64,000 bases of DNA from Bacteroidia bacterium (GCA_030426665.1 JAUHYD010000006.1:1-64000), one strand, 5' to 3'; positions 26,272 to 35,252 are shown, counted from the stretch's first letter. The notes: a model not told the origin generated them from the letters alone. Translations and numbers: made by a program.

Positions 26272-26859
26272 ATGGTACTTTCAGACATAAATATGGACGA
26301 AGTTTATTCTTATGCAGACTATCTGAAGTGGCACTTTGAGGAACGTGTAGAGTTGATAAAGGGCAAGATATTTAAAATGAGTCCTGCCCCGACGTCGAAT
26401 CATCAGATTATTTCTGGTAGGATTTTTACCGGGGTTGCGAATTATTTAAGTGGAGGTGGCTGTTATGTTTTCTCTGCTCCTTTTGATGTTCGTTTGGCTA
26501 AGAAAGCTACCGAGGATGCCGCTGTATTTACAGTCGTTCAGCCGGATATATCCGTTGTTTGTGACAAGTCGAAGATAGACACAAGAGGTTGCATCGGAGC
26601 ACCCGATATAGTTGTAGAAATACTATCACCTGCCAACAACAAAAAGGAGCTGAAGAACAAATACGAAATTTATGAGCAGTCCGGTGTAAAGGAATACTGG
26701 ATAGTTTCTCCACAGGATTATACTTTTTTTGTTTACACACTCCGGGATGGGAAGTTTGTTCCTTCTAAGCTGATGGGAGAGGGCGATGTAGTAACCTCCG
26801 AATTACTTCCCGGTTTTAGCCTTTCTCTTACGGAGTTATTTAAAGACTTGATTGAGTAG
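26272..26859 (+). CDS. Uma2 family (DUF820) restriction-endonuclease-fold protein
   Basis: A 195-residue protein of the Uma2/DUF820 family with a PD-(D/E)XK nuclease fold. The catalytic signature is visible: an Asp in VVQPDISVVCD, IVVEILSPANNKKEL with the E-x-x-SP motif, and the Lys in KNKYEIYEQSGVKEYWIV. These proteins are abundant in cyanobacteria and found in some Bacteroidota. A nuclease role is predicted from the fold and seldom tested. It is followed by the repeat island, which fits an accessory gene. Confidence 0.9.
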   Translation: MVLSDINMDEVYSYADYLKWHFEERVELIKGKIFKMSPAPTSNHQIISGRIFTGVANYLSGGGCYVFSAPFDVRLAKKATEDAAVFTVVQPDISVVCDKSKIDTRGCIGAPDIVVEILSPANNKKELKNKYEIYEQSGVKEYWIVSPQDYTFFVYTLRDGKFVPSKLMGEGDVVTSELLPGFSLSLTELFKDLIE

Positions 26860-26998
26860 CGTTATGTTGGCTCTGTATACGCCATGTCCCAAAACTTAAT
26901 CAAGACGATAGCAACAACCCACGTCACCCTTCTGGCCTGCCTGCCGGTAGGCAGGGGATAGGGGTAGAAGCACAAACCACATTGAACTTATAAAATAT
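26860..26998. repeat. Intergenic repeat unit, copy 1 (core 26913-26986)
   Basis: CAACCCACGTCACCCTT is followed by the palindrome CCTGCCTGCCGGTAGGCAGG (26936-26955), GGATAGGGGTAGAA and CACAAACCACATT. The flanking words recur at 27801-27850 and 27864-27921. No gene is seen. It directly precedes the small HTH-like gene. Confidence 0.7.
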
Positions 26999-27205
26999 AT
27001 GCATATAACAGGCACGCGTACCGCATTTCTCAAAATGACAGCAGAGAGAGGGGTATATAAAAAGCTGGGAGTAGAACGCTCTACCGTCGCTAACTGGAAA
27101 AAACAACTATCCGAAAACGGGAAGGGAGTTTCTCTCGATAAAATGGAAGAAATGCTCCTAAAATATGGAGCGTCAGTAGTGCAGGAAAAAGTGTGGGATA
27201 TATAG
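26999..27205 (+). CDS. Small HTH-like protein
   Basis: A 68-residue protein with a helix-turn-helix-like segment (YKKLGVERSTVANWKKQL, about residues 20-37) and a second helical part (LDKMEEMLLKYGASVVQEK). It is too short for a complete Cro/C1 domain and may be a tiny regulator or a remnant. An internal ATG at 27035 (MTAERGV) is an alternative start. It sits inside the repeat island between copies 1 and 2 of the repeat unit. The family was not recognised; coding potential rests on the plausible HTH sequence. Confidence 0.5.
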   Translation: MHITGTRTAFLKMTAERGVYKKLGVERSTVANWKKQLSENGKGVSLDKMEEMLLKYGASVVQEKVWDI

Positions 27206-28000
27206 GGGTACATCCACTATTCAGTACGCGACGTGTCCAAAAGTCACAACTTACCTACTCCTTCAAAAACCGTAACATATACTGCCCTCTCTTTCCCTCT
27301 CATTTGCCTGCCCCGATGCAATTGGGGCACGCGCGCTTTAACACCGATAAACCGGCAACAAGAGTTATACATACCACCTCCCTCTTTTTTGCCTGCCCCG
27401 ATGCATTCGGGGGAGAGGGCTAAGGAGAGGCTTTTCTTTTTCTGGCTTGATTTTTGTGCAGATATTACTATAAACCAAACCCTGTCAATATGCCAAAACC
27501 CAAAACAGAATTTCCACAAAATAATTTCACCCTGCAGCGGAACTCCGCTAGGGCAAAATTGCCCGTCCTATAGCAAAGAGTGGGCAAAAAATGCGCAATT
27601 TTGAAGGGTGATTTCAGTATAAGTAGTTGATTATCAAAAATAAAGTGTGCAAAAAGAAAACAATTGCGCAATCACTAGTATTGCAGTAGTAAGCAGGGGT
27701 GAGCCCCTTCTTTGTCGGAGCGACGAAATGGTTGTCTTTTTGTTTGTCATGTCGACGGCAGGAGATATCTACTCCTCACGCCATTTTATGACACCGCTAC
27801 ACCCCACGTCACCCTTCAGGCGCCAGGGGTAGAAACACAAACATCATTCAATCCACGTTGCTCACAACCCATGTCACCCTTTAGGCCTGCCTGCCGGTAG
27901 GCAGGGGATAAGGGTAGAAACTTTATCCGCTCCCAATCAGGAACAACCAGCCCGCTGATAACAAATTGTAAGGAACTTATATTTGGGATTTGGAGGCGTG
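27206..28000. repeat. Repeat island without a supported gene
   Basis: About 800 bases rich in palindromes and repeated words. TTTGCCTGCCCCGATGCA occurs near 27303-27320 and, with one extra T upstream, at 27388-27405; each is followed by a complement arm (ATTGGGG or TTCGGGG). AGCGGA/TCCGCT (27536-27549) and GGGCAAAATTGCCC (27551-27564) are further palindromes. The ACCCCACGTCACCC unit occurs at 27801-27850 without the central palindrome and at 27864-27921 with it. Open frames here run through the repeats and are not credible genes. Confidence 0.65.
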
Positions 28001-28013
28001 AAACTTAAATTTG
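27982..28013 (+). promoter_or_regulatory. Promoter TTTG-N20-TAAATTTG before the metallo-hydrolase gene
   Basis: TTTG (27982-27985) and TAAATTTG (28006-28013) are separated by 20 bases, one more than the ideal spacing. An overlapping TATATTTG is at 27978-27985. The predicted start lies about 20 nt before the ATG at 28041. Confidence 0.6.
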
Positions 28014-28040
28014 CGTAGGAACCAATCAATCCCGAATTAC

Positions 28041-28721
28041 ATGAAATTTACATTTTACGGACATTCCTGTTTCGCAATAGAAACAGGCGGAAAGAAGTTG
28101 CTATTTGACCCGTTTATAAGCGGAAATGAGTTGGCTGCAGGCATTGTAGATGTCAATGCTATAGAAGCAGATTATATTTTATTGTCTCACGGTCATGCCG
28201 ATCATGTCGCTGACGTAGTTTCCATTGCGCAGCGTACCGGTGCAAAGGTTATTGCCGCTTACGAGGTCATTGGTTGGGCAGAAAAAAATGGCCTAAAGAA
28301 CGTCCACCCGATGAATTTCGGTTCGGCAAATTTCGAGTTCGGTAAGTTGCATTTTGTGCCTGCCGCTCATAGCAGTGCTTTACCCGACGGCTCATATGGT
28401 GGTAACCCGGGGGGCTTTCTGGTACATGCACCCGAAAAGAAGTTTTATTATAGTGGAGATACCTGCCTGACAATGGATATGAAACTTATCCCCATGTATG
28501 CAAAACTTGATTTCGCAATACTTCCCGTAGGTGGTAACTTTACCATGGATGCTGAAGACGCGGTAATGGCAGCGAACTTCATAGAATGTGACAAGGTTGT
28601 GGGTGTGCATTTTGACACCTTTGGTTATATAAAAATTGACCATGATGTGTCGAAAGAAAAATTCAGAACTGCAGGGAAAGAATTAATATTGCCGAAGATT
28701 GGAGAAACTATCGATTTGTAA
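28041..28721 (+). CDS. UPF0173 family metal-dependent hydrolase
   Basis: A 226-residue metallo-beta-lactamase-fold hydrolase of the UPF0173 (UlaG-like) group. The start KFTFYGHSCFAIE is typical, the metal-binding HGHADH lies at about residues 53-58, and later ligands are seen in AAHSSALPDG, YSGDT and VHFDTFG. The in vivo substrate of the family is unknown. ATG 28041 is preferred over an in-frame TTG at 28011, as the family motif begins right after it and a promoter sits just upstream. Confidence 0.92.
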   Translation: MKFTFYGHSCFAIETGGKKLLFDPFISGNELAAGIVDVNAIEADYILLSHGHADHVADVVSIAQRTGAKVIAAYEVIGWAEKNGLKNVHPMNFGSANFEFGKLHFVPAAHSSALPDGSYGGNPGGFLVHAPEKKFYYSGDTCLTMDMKLIPMYAKLDFAILPVGGNFTMDAEDAVMAANFIECDKVVGVHFDTFGYIKIDHDVSKEKFRTAGKELILPKIGETIDL

Positions 28722-28822
28722 TACCCTCAATAGCGGTAAATCGGGAATTTTAGATTGAAAATAGTAAAGCATTGTGGAATTATTACAGTCATTATTTCTC
28801 TACTAACACTTTATAATATATT

Positions 28823-29629
28823 ATGGCAAAAGTAATTGCGATAGCGAATCAGAAGGGCGGAGTAGGGAAAACCACTACCGCTATCAATCTGGCAGCAAGT
28901 CTGGCTGTCCTGGAATACAAAACACTGTTGGTGGACGCAGACCCGCAGGCAAACAGTACAACCGGGACCGGATTTGACCTTAAGAATATTCAACTCAGTT
29001 TGTACGACTGTATGGTCAACGAAACACCCGTATCTCAGATTATTCTCGAAACAGAAACGCCCAATTTATACCTCATTCCCAGTCACTTGGATTTGGTGGG
29101 TGCAGAGATAGAACTGATAAACCAACCCAATAGGGAACACGTAATGCGAAAAGCGCTTGAGGCAGATGCGTCGCACTTCGATTTTATTATTATTGATTGT
29201 TCTCCTTCTCTAGGTCTGATAACCGTAAATGCACTTACAGCTGCAGACAGCGTTGTGATTCCGGTACAGTGTGAATATTTCGCATTGGAAGGTCTGGGTA
29301 AGTTGCTTAATACAGTAAAAATTGTGCAGACACGTATCAATTCTAAACTCAAAATTGAGGGTATTTTAATGACGATGTATGACGGACGTTTGCGTCTTTC
29401 AAATCAGGTTGTGGAGGAGATAAAAAATCACTTTGGAGATTTAGTATTCAATACAATTTTGCATCGAAATACCAGATTGGGTGAAGCTCCGAGTTTTGGA
29501 ATGCCCGCTTTGCTGTATGATGCTGAAAGTACGGGTGCCGTCAATTATCTGAACCTTGCGAAAGAGATATTGCAGAAGAACAATATGACTAAAATTAAGA
29601 ACGAAGACAAGATTTTTGAAGCCGAATAG
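28823..29629 (+). CDS. parA: Chromosome partitioning ATPase ParA (Soj)
   Basis: A 268-residue deviant-Walker-A ATPase: KVIAIANQKGGVGKTTTAINL at the start (KGGVGKT, two conserved Lys), LLVDADPQ as Walker A' and FIIIDCSPSLG as Walker B. With ParB it moves replicated origin regions apart; ATP-bound dimers bind nucleoid DNA without sequence preference. It starts a parA-parB-dapB cluster, a gene order seen in other Bacteroidota, although the small membrane-protein gene often found between parB and dapB is missing here. Confidence 0.95.
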   Translation: MAKVIAIANQKGGVGKTTTAINLAASLAVLEYKTLLVDADPQANSTTGTGFDLKNIQLSLYDCMVNETPVSQIILETETPNLYLIPSHLDLVGAEIELINQPNREHVMRKALEADASHFDFIIIDCSPSLGLITVNALTAADSVVIPVQCEYFALEGLGKLLNTVKIVQTRINSKLKIEGILMTMYDGRLRLSNQVVEEIKNHFGDLVFNTILHRNTRLGEAPSFGMPALLYDAESTGAVNYLNLAKEILQKNNMTKIKNEDKIFEAE

Positions 29630-29719
29630 AACTGACAATTCCTTGGACTTTGATTGGTCCGCATGGTCCGAATAAAATGTCTTCAATTGATATCATAACA
29701 CTTTGACTAACCGAATTGC

Positions 29720-30634
29720 ATGTCGCAGATAAATAAAAAACAGGCGTTGGGAAAAGGCATCAAGGCACTCCTTGATACCATTGATGATGAGATGAACACT
29801 CACAAAGAGGGAGTGCCTGCGGTATCGGGGCAGAATGCAAATACTATTGCCAGAATACCGGTTGAGCAGATTAAGGTAAACCCCAAACAGCCGCGCCGGG
29901 ACTTTGAAGAGCAGGCGATGCAGGAGCTTGCCGAAAGCATACGCTTGCACGATGTCATTCAGCCGGTAACCGTTACAAAAATTGGACAGAATAGTTACCA
30001 GCTTATTAGTGGTGAACGTCGATTAAGAGCGTCTAAACTAGCTGGTCTTAAGGACATTCCGGCGTACATACGTACTGCTGATAGTCAGGGGATATTGGAG
30101 ATGGCCCTCCTCGAAAATCTGCAGCGCGAGGACCTGAACGCAATTGAGATTGCACTCAGTTACCGCCAGTTGATGGACGAATGTGGGTTGACACAGGAGC
30201 AGGTAGCAGAGCGAATGAAAAAAGAACGCAGTACTGTTGCTAACTATCTTAGGTTGCTAAAGTTGCCACCGGACGTACAAAAAGCAGTACGAGACGGGCA
30301 AATATCTATGGGGCACGCCAGGGCAATTATTGGTTTGGAGCATGTAGAGCAACAACTGTATATTTTTCGTGAAACGGTTCAACGAGGCTTATCTGTGAGA
30401 CAAGTGGAACAGATGGTGAAGGATATGACCACAGAACTGAGTGAGGGAGGTAGTAAGCCGACTTCTACAGCGCCCAAATTGCCGATTGCTTACAAACGTA
30501 TAGAAGACGGTATGGCATCTCTGTTTTCTACTAAAGTAAAACTTGATCGCAAAAAAAGCGGAAAAGGCAGTATCCTGATTGAGTTTTACAATGACGAAGA
30601 TCTGGAACGAATAATGGACAAAATGAAACTCTGA
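29720..30634 (+). CDS. parB: Chromosome partitioning protein ParB (Spo0J)
   Basis: A 304-residue ParB. An N-terminal ParA-activating tail (KKQALGKGIKALL) is followed by the CTPase domain (about 45-130, motifs NPKQPRRDF and GERRLRA), and the HTH parS-binding domain (LTQEQVAERMKKERSTVANYLRLL, split here across the helix pair; GHARAIIGL). The C-terminal dimer domain closes the chain. It binds parS near the origin and loads SMC. No parS-like 16-mer was recognised in this window. It ends 2 bases before dapB, so co-transcription is likely. Confidence 0.95.
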   Translation: MSQINKKQALGKGIKALLDTIDDEMNTHKEGVPAVSGQNANTIARIPVEQIKVNPKQPRRDFEEQAMQELAESIRLHDVIQPVTVTKIGQNSYQLISGERRLRASKLAGLKDIPAYIRTADSQGILEMALLENLQREDLNAIEIALSYRQLMDECGLTQEQVAERMKKERSTVANYLRLLKLPPDVQKAVRDGQISMGHARAIIGLEHVEQQLYIFRETVQRGLSVRQVEQMVKDMTTELSEGGSKPTSTAPKLPIAYKRIEDGMASLFSTKVKLDRKKSGKGSILIEFYNDEDLERIMDKMKL

Positions 30635-30636
30635 GA

Positions 30637-31356
30637 ATGAAGTTAGCAATATTAGGATATGGCAAAATGGGTAAGGCAATTGAGGGAATTGCACAAAAAA
30701 GAGGGCATGAAATAGTATTGCGAATCTCTTCAACCAACTTGCACGAACTAACAGATGCGAACCTCAAAAAAGCAGACATAGCCATTGAATTTAGCAATCC
30801 GGAATCGGCAGAGCAAAACGTGAGAATGTGTATTGACGCCGGCGTGAACGTTATTTGCGGCTCTACCGGTTGGGGAGATGCACTTCCTGAGGTTCGTCGT
30901 CTTGCTCAGGAAAAGGGTGTTGGTTTTTTGCATGCTACAAACTTTAGTGTCGGCGTAAATATTTTTTTTGAAGTCAATAAGCTACTGGCATCATTAATGA
31001 ATGAGTGGAACGAATACGACGTAGCCGTAGAGGAAACCCACCATGTTCACAAGAAAGATGCTCCCGGTGGAACTGCAATTACCATCACCGAGCAAATAAT
31101 TGATAACCTGGTGAGAAAAAATGCCTGGAAGTTGAACGGAGATAGTTCCGACGATGTTATTCCAGTCACGGCTCATCGTATAGACGAGGTCCCGGGTACG
31201 CACAAGGTTACCTATTCCTCGCAAATTGATAGCATCGACATCATCCATACCGCACACAGCCGGGAAGGTTTTGCAAAGGGTGCAGTTTTGGCTGCAGAAT
31301 TTATCAATGGTAAAAGTGGTATATTTACTATGAAAGATGTTTTGGGCATCTCCTGA
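30637..31356 (+). CDS. dapB: 4-hydroxy-tetrahydrodipicolinate reductase
   Basis: DapB reduces 4-hydroxy-tetrahydrodipicolinate with NAD(P)H on the way to lysine and meso-diaminopimelate for peptidoglycan. The 239-residue protein has the Rossmann start KLAILGYGKMGKAIE, the CGSTGW nucleotide contact, and the catalytic motif EETHHVHKKDAPGGTA (His 135-136, Lys 139-140). Short for the family but typical of Bacteroidota. It starts 2 bases after parB. Confidence 0.95.
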   Translation: MKLAILGYGKMGKAIEGIAQKRGHEIVLRISSTNLHELTDANLKKADIAIEFSNPESAEQNVRMCIDAGVNVICGSTGWGDALPEVRRLAQEKGVGFLHATNFSVGVNIFFEVNKLLASLMNEWNEYDVAVEETHHVHKKDAPGGTAITITEQIIDNLVRKNAWKLNGDSSDDVIPVTAHRIDEVPGTHKVTYSSQIDSIDIIHTAHSREGFAKGAVLAAEFINGKSGIFTMKDVLGIS

Positions 31357-31392
31357 TAATTTTCGTTTGTTTGAACGCTAAAAAGTAATATC

Positions 31393-31812
31393 ATGAAGAC
31401 TGTTTATAGATTGTTGATGTTAGTTAGTTTACCGCTGTTCCTGATGACGTCATGCGATGAGTTTCATGAAGTGACAATGGAAGAAATTCATGACTTTGAA
31501 GACGCAGTTGGAACAGAAATTCCGACTGCATATACGCTTCATACCAGAGTGCATAAAGGGTCTGAAGAAGTGGATTTAATTGTGCAGGTAGGCTCTTTTT
31601 ACAATGCCTCTGAATCCGATAAGCGAGTTGTGGCCGTAAAAGTTGGACAAAGTCTTATCGAGACATTGAGTGACGAAGTAAAAAAGGGTACCCTTATTCT
31701 AACCAATGAAGTAGACAGAAACAGAAACAAAGACCCCAAGGACGCCTTATACATCGATATGAAGATAGATAGCTTGAGAAGTGTTCTAAAGTCGGCACAA
31801 AAAGGCTCGTAA
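31393..31812 (+). CDS. Small lipoprotein of unknown function
   Basis: A 139-residue protein with a lipoprotein signal (MLVSLPLFLMTSCDEF, lipobox TSC at about residue 21), so it should be lipid-anchored in the envelope. The mature part is acidic and then lysine-rich with no recognised domain. It follows dapB by 36 bases and may be read through from that operon. No family assigned. Confidence 0.75.
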   Translation: MKTVYRLLMLVSLPLFLMTSCDEFHEVTMEEIHDFEDAVGTEIPTAYTLHTRVHKGSEEVDLIVQVGSFYNASESDKRVVAVKVGQSLIETLSDEVKKGTLILTNEVDRNRNKDPKDALYIDMKIDSLRSVLKSAQKGS

Positions 31813-31913
31813 CCCGATTTTGTCATATTCTTTTCAGGCAACATGCTATTTGCGACAAAACGAGTTGTATTTATTGCTCCTATGTATTAATAATGTCGCC
31901 AGTCGCCGCGAGA

Positions 31914-31921
31914 TAGATTTG
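31914..31921 (+). promoter_or_regulatory. -7 promoter element before the LpxR-like gene
   Basis: TAGATTTG is a full match to TAnnTTTG, 45 nt before the ATG at 31966. The -33 box at 19-nt spacing reads TAAT and is poor. Confidence 0.4.
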
Positions 31922-31965
31922 CATAATAAACAATCTACCAACACTTTTTTCTCGTAGATAGTTAC

Positions 31966-32934
31966 ATGCTCAGTAAGACAATTTGGTTGATCATTATTTC
32001 CTTGATTTTAGTCTCGGAGTCTTCGGCTCAGGCAATTAATAATGCATATGCATTCCGAAATATTTCCTCTGAAAGTTATTTCCGCTTCAGTTACGACAAT
32101 GATTTTTTCTCGGCAACAGACGAGTACTATACGCAAGGTATTGATGCAGAGTTGGTAATTCCACAGGTAAAGCAATTTATAACAAGCCGCCTGTTGCTAC
32201 ACCCGGTTTACAGCTATACCAGATACGGAGTAGGGGTGCAACACAATGGATTTACACCATCCAGCATAAGCAGCGACGATATTTTAGACAAGGACCGACC
32301 GTTTGCGGCAGTATTGGTATTCAAGACATTTGTTACAGCTGTAGATCCGGTAAAAAAACAACGATTTGCTACTTCAGCTTTTGCCGGTGTCGTGGGCCAG
32401 GCAGCGGGAGCCAAGGAAATGCAGGAGTTTATACATCGCGGACTGGGCAACATTACTCCACATGGTTGGCAATATCAGATTAATAATGATTTTGCACTGG
32501 GTTATAGGGTAAACTACGAAAAGCAAGTACTGGCCTACCGCCGAAATTTTTCACTGAGTGTTTCCGGAGGTCTAGAATTAGGTACACTGAAATCAAATGC
32601 TACCGTTGGAACTACGTTGCTAGCAGGGCATTTTTACTCCCCGTTTGGCAATTACAAGTCCCAACGAAAAAGCTTGCAGATGTATGTATATCTACGTCCG
32701 GAATTTACAGCCGTTGGGTACGATGCTACACTTCAGGGTGGTCTCACCGATCGCCGTAGTCCATATACCATACCCGACGGCAGTTTGTCTAGAATTGTCT
32801 TTCGTAATCGGCTGGGATTCTGTCTTTCCTATCGCCGGGTATTTTTGGAATACTTTCAAGCTGTTGTTACCCCGGAGTTCGAAACCAGTCACTCTCATGG
32901 ATATGGTGGTATTCAGGTAGCATTTGGTATCTGA
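31966..32934 (+). CDS. LpxR-family lipid A deacylase-like outer-membrane protein
   Basis: A 322-residue outer-membrane beta-barrel of the LpxR (DUF2219) family. The signal peptide ends at about residue 22 (ESSAQA). The family's N-terminal motif is seen as FRFSYDNDFFSATDEYYTQG, where Asn and Asp residues match the active-site region of LpxR. PFAAVLVF and GHFYSPFG-like blocks follow. In enterobacteria LpxR removes the 3'-acyloxyacyl chain of lipid A; activity here is inference. Confidence 0.85.
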   Translation: MLSKTIWLIIISLILVSESSAQAINNAYAFRNISSESYFRFSYDNDFFSATDEYYTQGIDAELVIPQVKQFITSRLLLHPVYSYTRYGVGVQHNGFTPSSISSDDILDKDRPFAAVLVFKTFVTAVDPVKKQRFATSAFAGVVGQAAGAKEMQEFIHRGLGNITPHGWQYQINNDFALGYRVNYEKQVLAYRRNFSLSVSGGLELGTLKSNATVGTTLLAGHFYSPFGNYKSQRKSLQMYVYLRPEFTAVGYDATLQGGLTDRRSPYTIPDGSLSRIVFRNRLGFCLSYRRVFLEYFQAVVTPEFETSHSHGYGGIQVAFGI

Positions 32935-33247
32935 AGTTCGTTACTTAGTCATTATTAATAAAAATATATAAATACACCCAAAGGTTTTGGCACGGTTTTA
33001 CGTCTTTATGATAGAGTGGTTGTTTTTAGACGGAAAAGGCGCCTTTTTTACTTATTCAACAGCTCATAATCGCAATTTTTGCGGATACAGCGCAGGCCGG
33101 GACCAAATTCCCGTTTTTAAATTGTTTGCGTAACTATTAAAAACTATCACTTTTTATATCTATGATATAGAATGTATTTTAAATATTAAAGACGTAATGG
33201 ACAAAATGTAGTAAATTACTATAGCAAACCACCAGTAAAAATTCCTT
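32935..33247. other. 313-base gap with a terminator-like hairpin
   Basis: No gene seen. A stem CGGGA/TCCCG (33098-33102 and 33109-33113) followed by five T's (33114-33118) could terminate the upstream transcript. A GGCGCC palindrome with a T run (near 33038-33048) is weaker. The promoter of the sigma factor gene must lie in the last 130 bases, which are very A/T-rich. Confidence 0.45.
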
Positions 33248-33829
33248 ATGCCCGCATATTCTGAACAGGAAATACTAGCAGGGTGCCGGCGAAAAGACCG
33301 GGCAATTCAGGAGCATCTTTATAAAACGTACTTCAGTACATTTCTTAAAGTTTGCGCCCGATATGCTAAGGATATGCAAGATGCTGAACAACTATTCAAC
33401 GACGGATTTCTCAAAATATTTACTCAAATAGACAATTTTAAAAATGCAGGTTCTTTCGAAGGGTGGATGCGGCGAATAATGGTTAATACCTGTCTCGACT
33501 ACCTCAGAAGTTCGGCTTTCAAAGAGGAAATGGTGATGCACGTAAGGGCAGTACCGGCAGAAGAGTCAAATCTGTCTGTAACCAATGAAGGTCTGGAAAG
33601 CATCGAATTTAAAGAGATGGTAGCATTGATACAGGACTTGCCGGCTACAACACGTACTGTTTTCAATCTATTTGTATTTGATGGATACAGTCATCGCGAA
33701 ATAGGAACACAATTGGATATGAGCGAAGGTACATCGCATTGGCACGTACACCAAGCGAGAACGCTTCTCCAAAAGAAGATAAAGAAAAGTGAACATAAAA
33801 AAGTAACGTATGAAGCCAAGAGAATTTGA
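33248..33829 (+). CDS. ECF-type RNA polymerase sigma factor
   Basis: A 193-residue ECF sigma-70 factor. Region 2 (about residues 15-95) includes the -10 recognition helix (AEQLFNDGFLKIFTQIDNF, with W in FEGWMRRIMVN), and region 4 (about 130-185) includes the HTH (SHREIGTQLDMSEGTSHWHVH). It switches RNA polymerase to a small regulon, usually in response to an envelope signal. The last 20 bases overlap the start of the next gene, as for sigma/anti-sigma pairs. Confidence 0.94.
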   Translation: MPAYSEQEILAGCRRKDRAIQEHLYKTYFSTFLKVCARYAKDMQDAEQLFNDGFLKIFTQIDNFKNAGSFEGWMRRIMVNTCLDYLRSSAFKEEMVMHVRAVPAEESNLSVTNEGLESIEFKEMVALIQDLPATTRTVFNLFVFDGYSHREIGTQLDMSEGTSHWHVHQARTLLQKKIKKSEHKKVTYEAKRI

Positions 33830-35021
33830 CGAACTGGTCAGACAAAAATTTGATCGGAACGACTTTGCGTACAATCCCGAAATGTGGGATCAGCTCGCGG
33901 AGAAGCTAGACGGCCGTGCGAAAAAACGCAGTATGTTAATGTGGTTGTGGATGCCCGCGGCAGGCATGGCAGCTTCTGTGGCACTTGCTATAGGTGTCAC
34001 GTCATTGCTCAATTTCGGGCAACTCGATACCGGTAGCAAGTACGTGGCTTACACCGGTGTAGGGCACATGATGCCGCACAATATTACAGAGGCACCTGTT
34101 GCAATGGTACACGACATACCCGTAATTGAAACTACAAAAAAGCAAATAAACGCTAAAACCAATACGAGTATTCAGCCCGCAAGTGTGAAGCATAGCAGTG
34201 CTATAGGAATTAAACTACATAACGTTGTTAGCGGAACCTCAGTGGATGCCGGGGTGGCAGTCAATGAATTTCACGCAACAGTTTCAGACGTGGTATTGCC
34301 AAAGGAAAATGAAAAGCAAGTTGAAGTGCGACACAGAGTCTATCATACATTCAAGCATAATGTAAATACACAACGTAAGCCGCTACGATTATCTGTAATT
34401 CTTTCCGGTGGTGTTAATCAGGGCAATAGCAACAGTGGTTATATGGCAGGTGCTACTGTGCGAAAAATGATCAATGAAAAAGTTTTTGTAGAAGGAGATT
34501 TCGCTTTTGCAACAAGTGATAATATTCAACGAACCAAATACATGTCTTACGAATCTGCAACTCCTACTGGTGGTTATAGTGGTTCTGGTTCCGGTGCTGC
34601 AAAACCAGGCTCAGCATCCAAGACCACAAACACGACAGACGGAAGCAATCTTCCAGGAAACAATGCACCTGTAGGTGTTATCAAAACTCAGGATATCTCT
34701 TACAGTCTATATTATGCGCAGGTTACACCCAGCATAGGGTACAAAGTTGCAAAACGCATGTCTATAGGCATGGGCCCGGATTTTCAGAAAATGCTTGTAG
34801 ACAATCGACCTGCGACTTCAGAGGTAGACCGTGGAAACCTCCAGGTAGCACCAACCTTTGATGTGGGCTTTGTCGGTAAAACTGAATATGCACTCACAAA
34901 GCGAGTTAAAGCAGGTATATGTTATCGAAAAGGTATTAACGGCGTTATTAACCCAAGTGATAAATACATTGACCGTAACTACATACAGTTTCAGATGAGG
35001 TGTACAATCTTCAACAGATAA
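33810..35021 (+). CDS. Envelope-spanning protein: anti-sigma-like N-terminus, one helix, C-terminal beta-barrel
   Basis: A 403-residue protein whose start overlaps the sigma gene by 20 bases. Residues 1-40 are a charged cytosol-like segment (REFDELVRQKF and PEMWDQLAEKLD), followed by one membrane helix (about 42-68, MLMWLWMPAAGMAAS..). A linker of about 130 residues comes next. From about residue 190 to the end the sequence is alternating and strand-rich (LRLSVILSGGVNQG, VFVEGDFAFA, YYAQVTPSIGYKV, KAGICYRKGINGV), like a small outer-membrane barrel with one Gly/Ser/Thr-rich loop. The position suggests an anti-sigma role. No zinc motif is visible. The topology is inference and could instead be a periplasmic beta-domain. 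Confidence 0.72.
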   Translation: MKPREFDELVRQKFDRNDFAYNPEMWDQLAEKLDGRAKKRSMLMWLWMPAAGMAASVALAIGVTSLLNFGQLDTGSKYVAYTGVGHMMPHNITEAPVAMVHDIPVIETTKKQINAKTNTSIQPASVKHSSAIGIKLHNVVSGTSVDAGVAVNEFHATVSDVVLPKENEKQVEVRHRVYHTFKHNVNTQRKPLRLSVILSGGVNQGNSNSGYMAGATVRKMINEKVFVEGDFAFATSDNIQRTKYMSYESATPTGGYSGSGSGAAKPGSASKTTNTTDGSNLPGNNAPVGVIKTQDISYSLYYAQVTPSIGYKVAKRMSIGMGPDFQKMLVDNRPATSEVDRGNLQVAPTFDVGFVGKTEYALTKRVKAGICYRKGINGVINPSDKYIDRNYIQFQMRCTIFNR

Positions 35022-35044
35022 ACCCTGTTTAGTAGCAAAAACGG

Positions 35045-35070
35045 AAAGCCCCGCGTTCGCGGGGCTTTTT
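35045..35070 (+). terminator. Terminator of the sigma operon
   Basis: AAAGCCCCGC (35045-35054) pairs with GCGGGGCTTT (35059-35068) around a GTTC loop, and T's follow. It is a strong GC-rich stem 23 nt after the stop codon. Confidence 0.94.
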
Positions 35071-35252
35071 GATTATTGAAAATATGGGATTAGACTTTTT
35101 CGCTCTTGCTTCAGCAACGTAGTGTCGATAATATGTAGGCGACTGCTTTACTTTGTTTAATACAGAACTAAAGTTGCATCAACCATCATTATTTCCTGCC
35201 AGGCTGACGAGAACCTTCAATTGATGTAAAGCCGGCCGTAAGAATTTTGAGC

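Noticed and set aside
27233-27604. Plus-strand frame of 123 codons in the repeat island
   Set aside because: It runs through palindromic repeats and low-complexity sequence; no conserved-looking features.
28700-31400. parS site near parAB
   Set aside because: No 16-base match to the TGTTnCACGTGnAACA type was found by eye here or elsewhere in the window.
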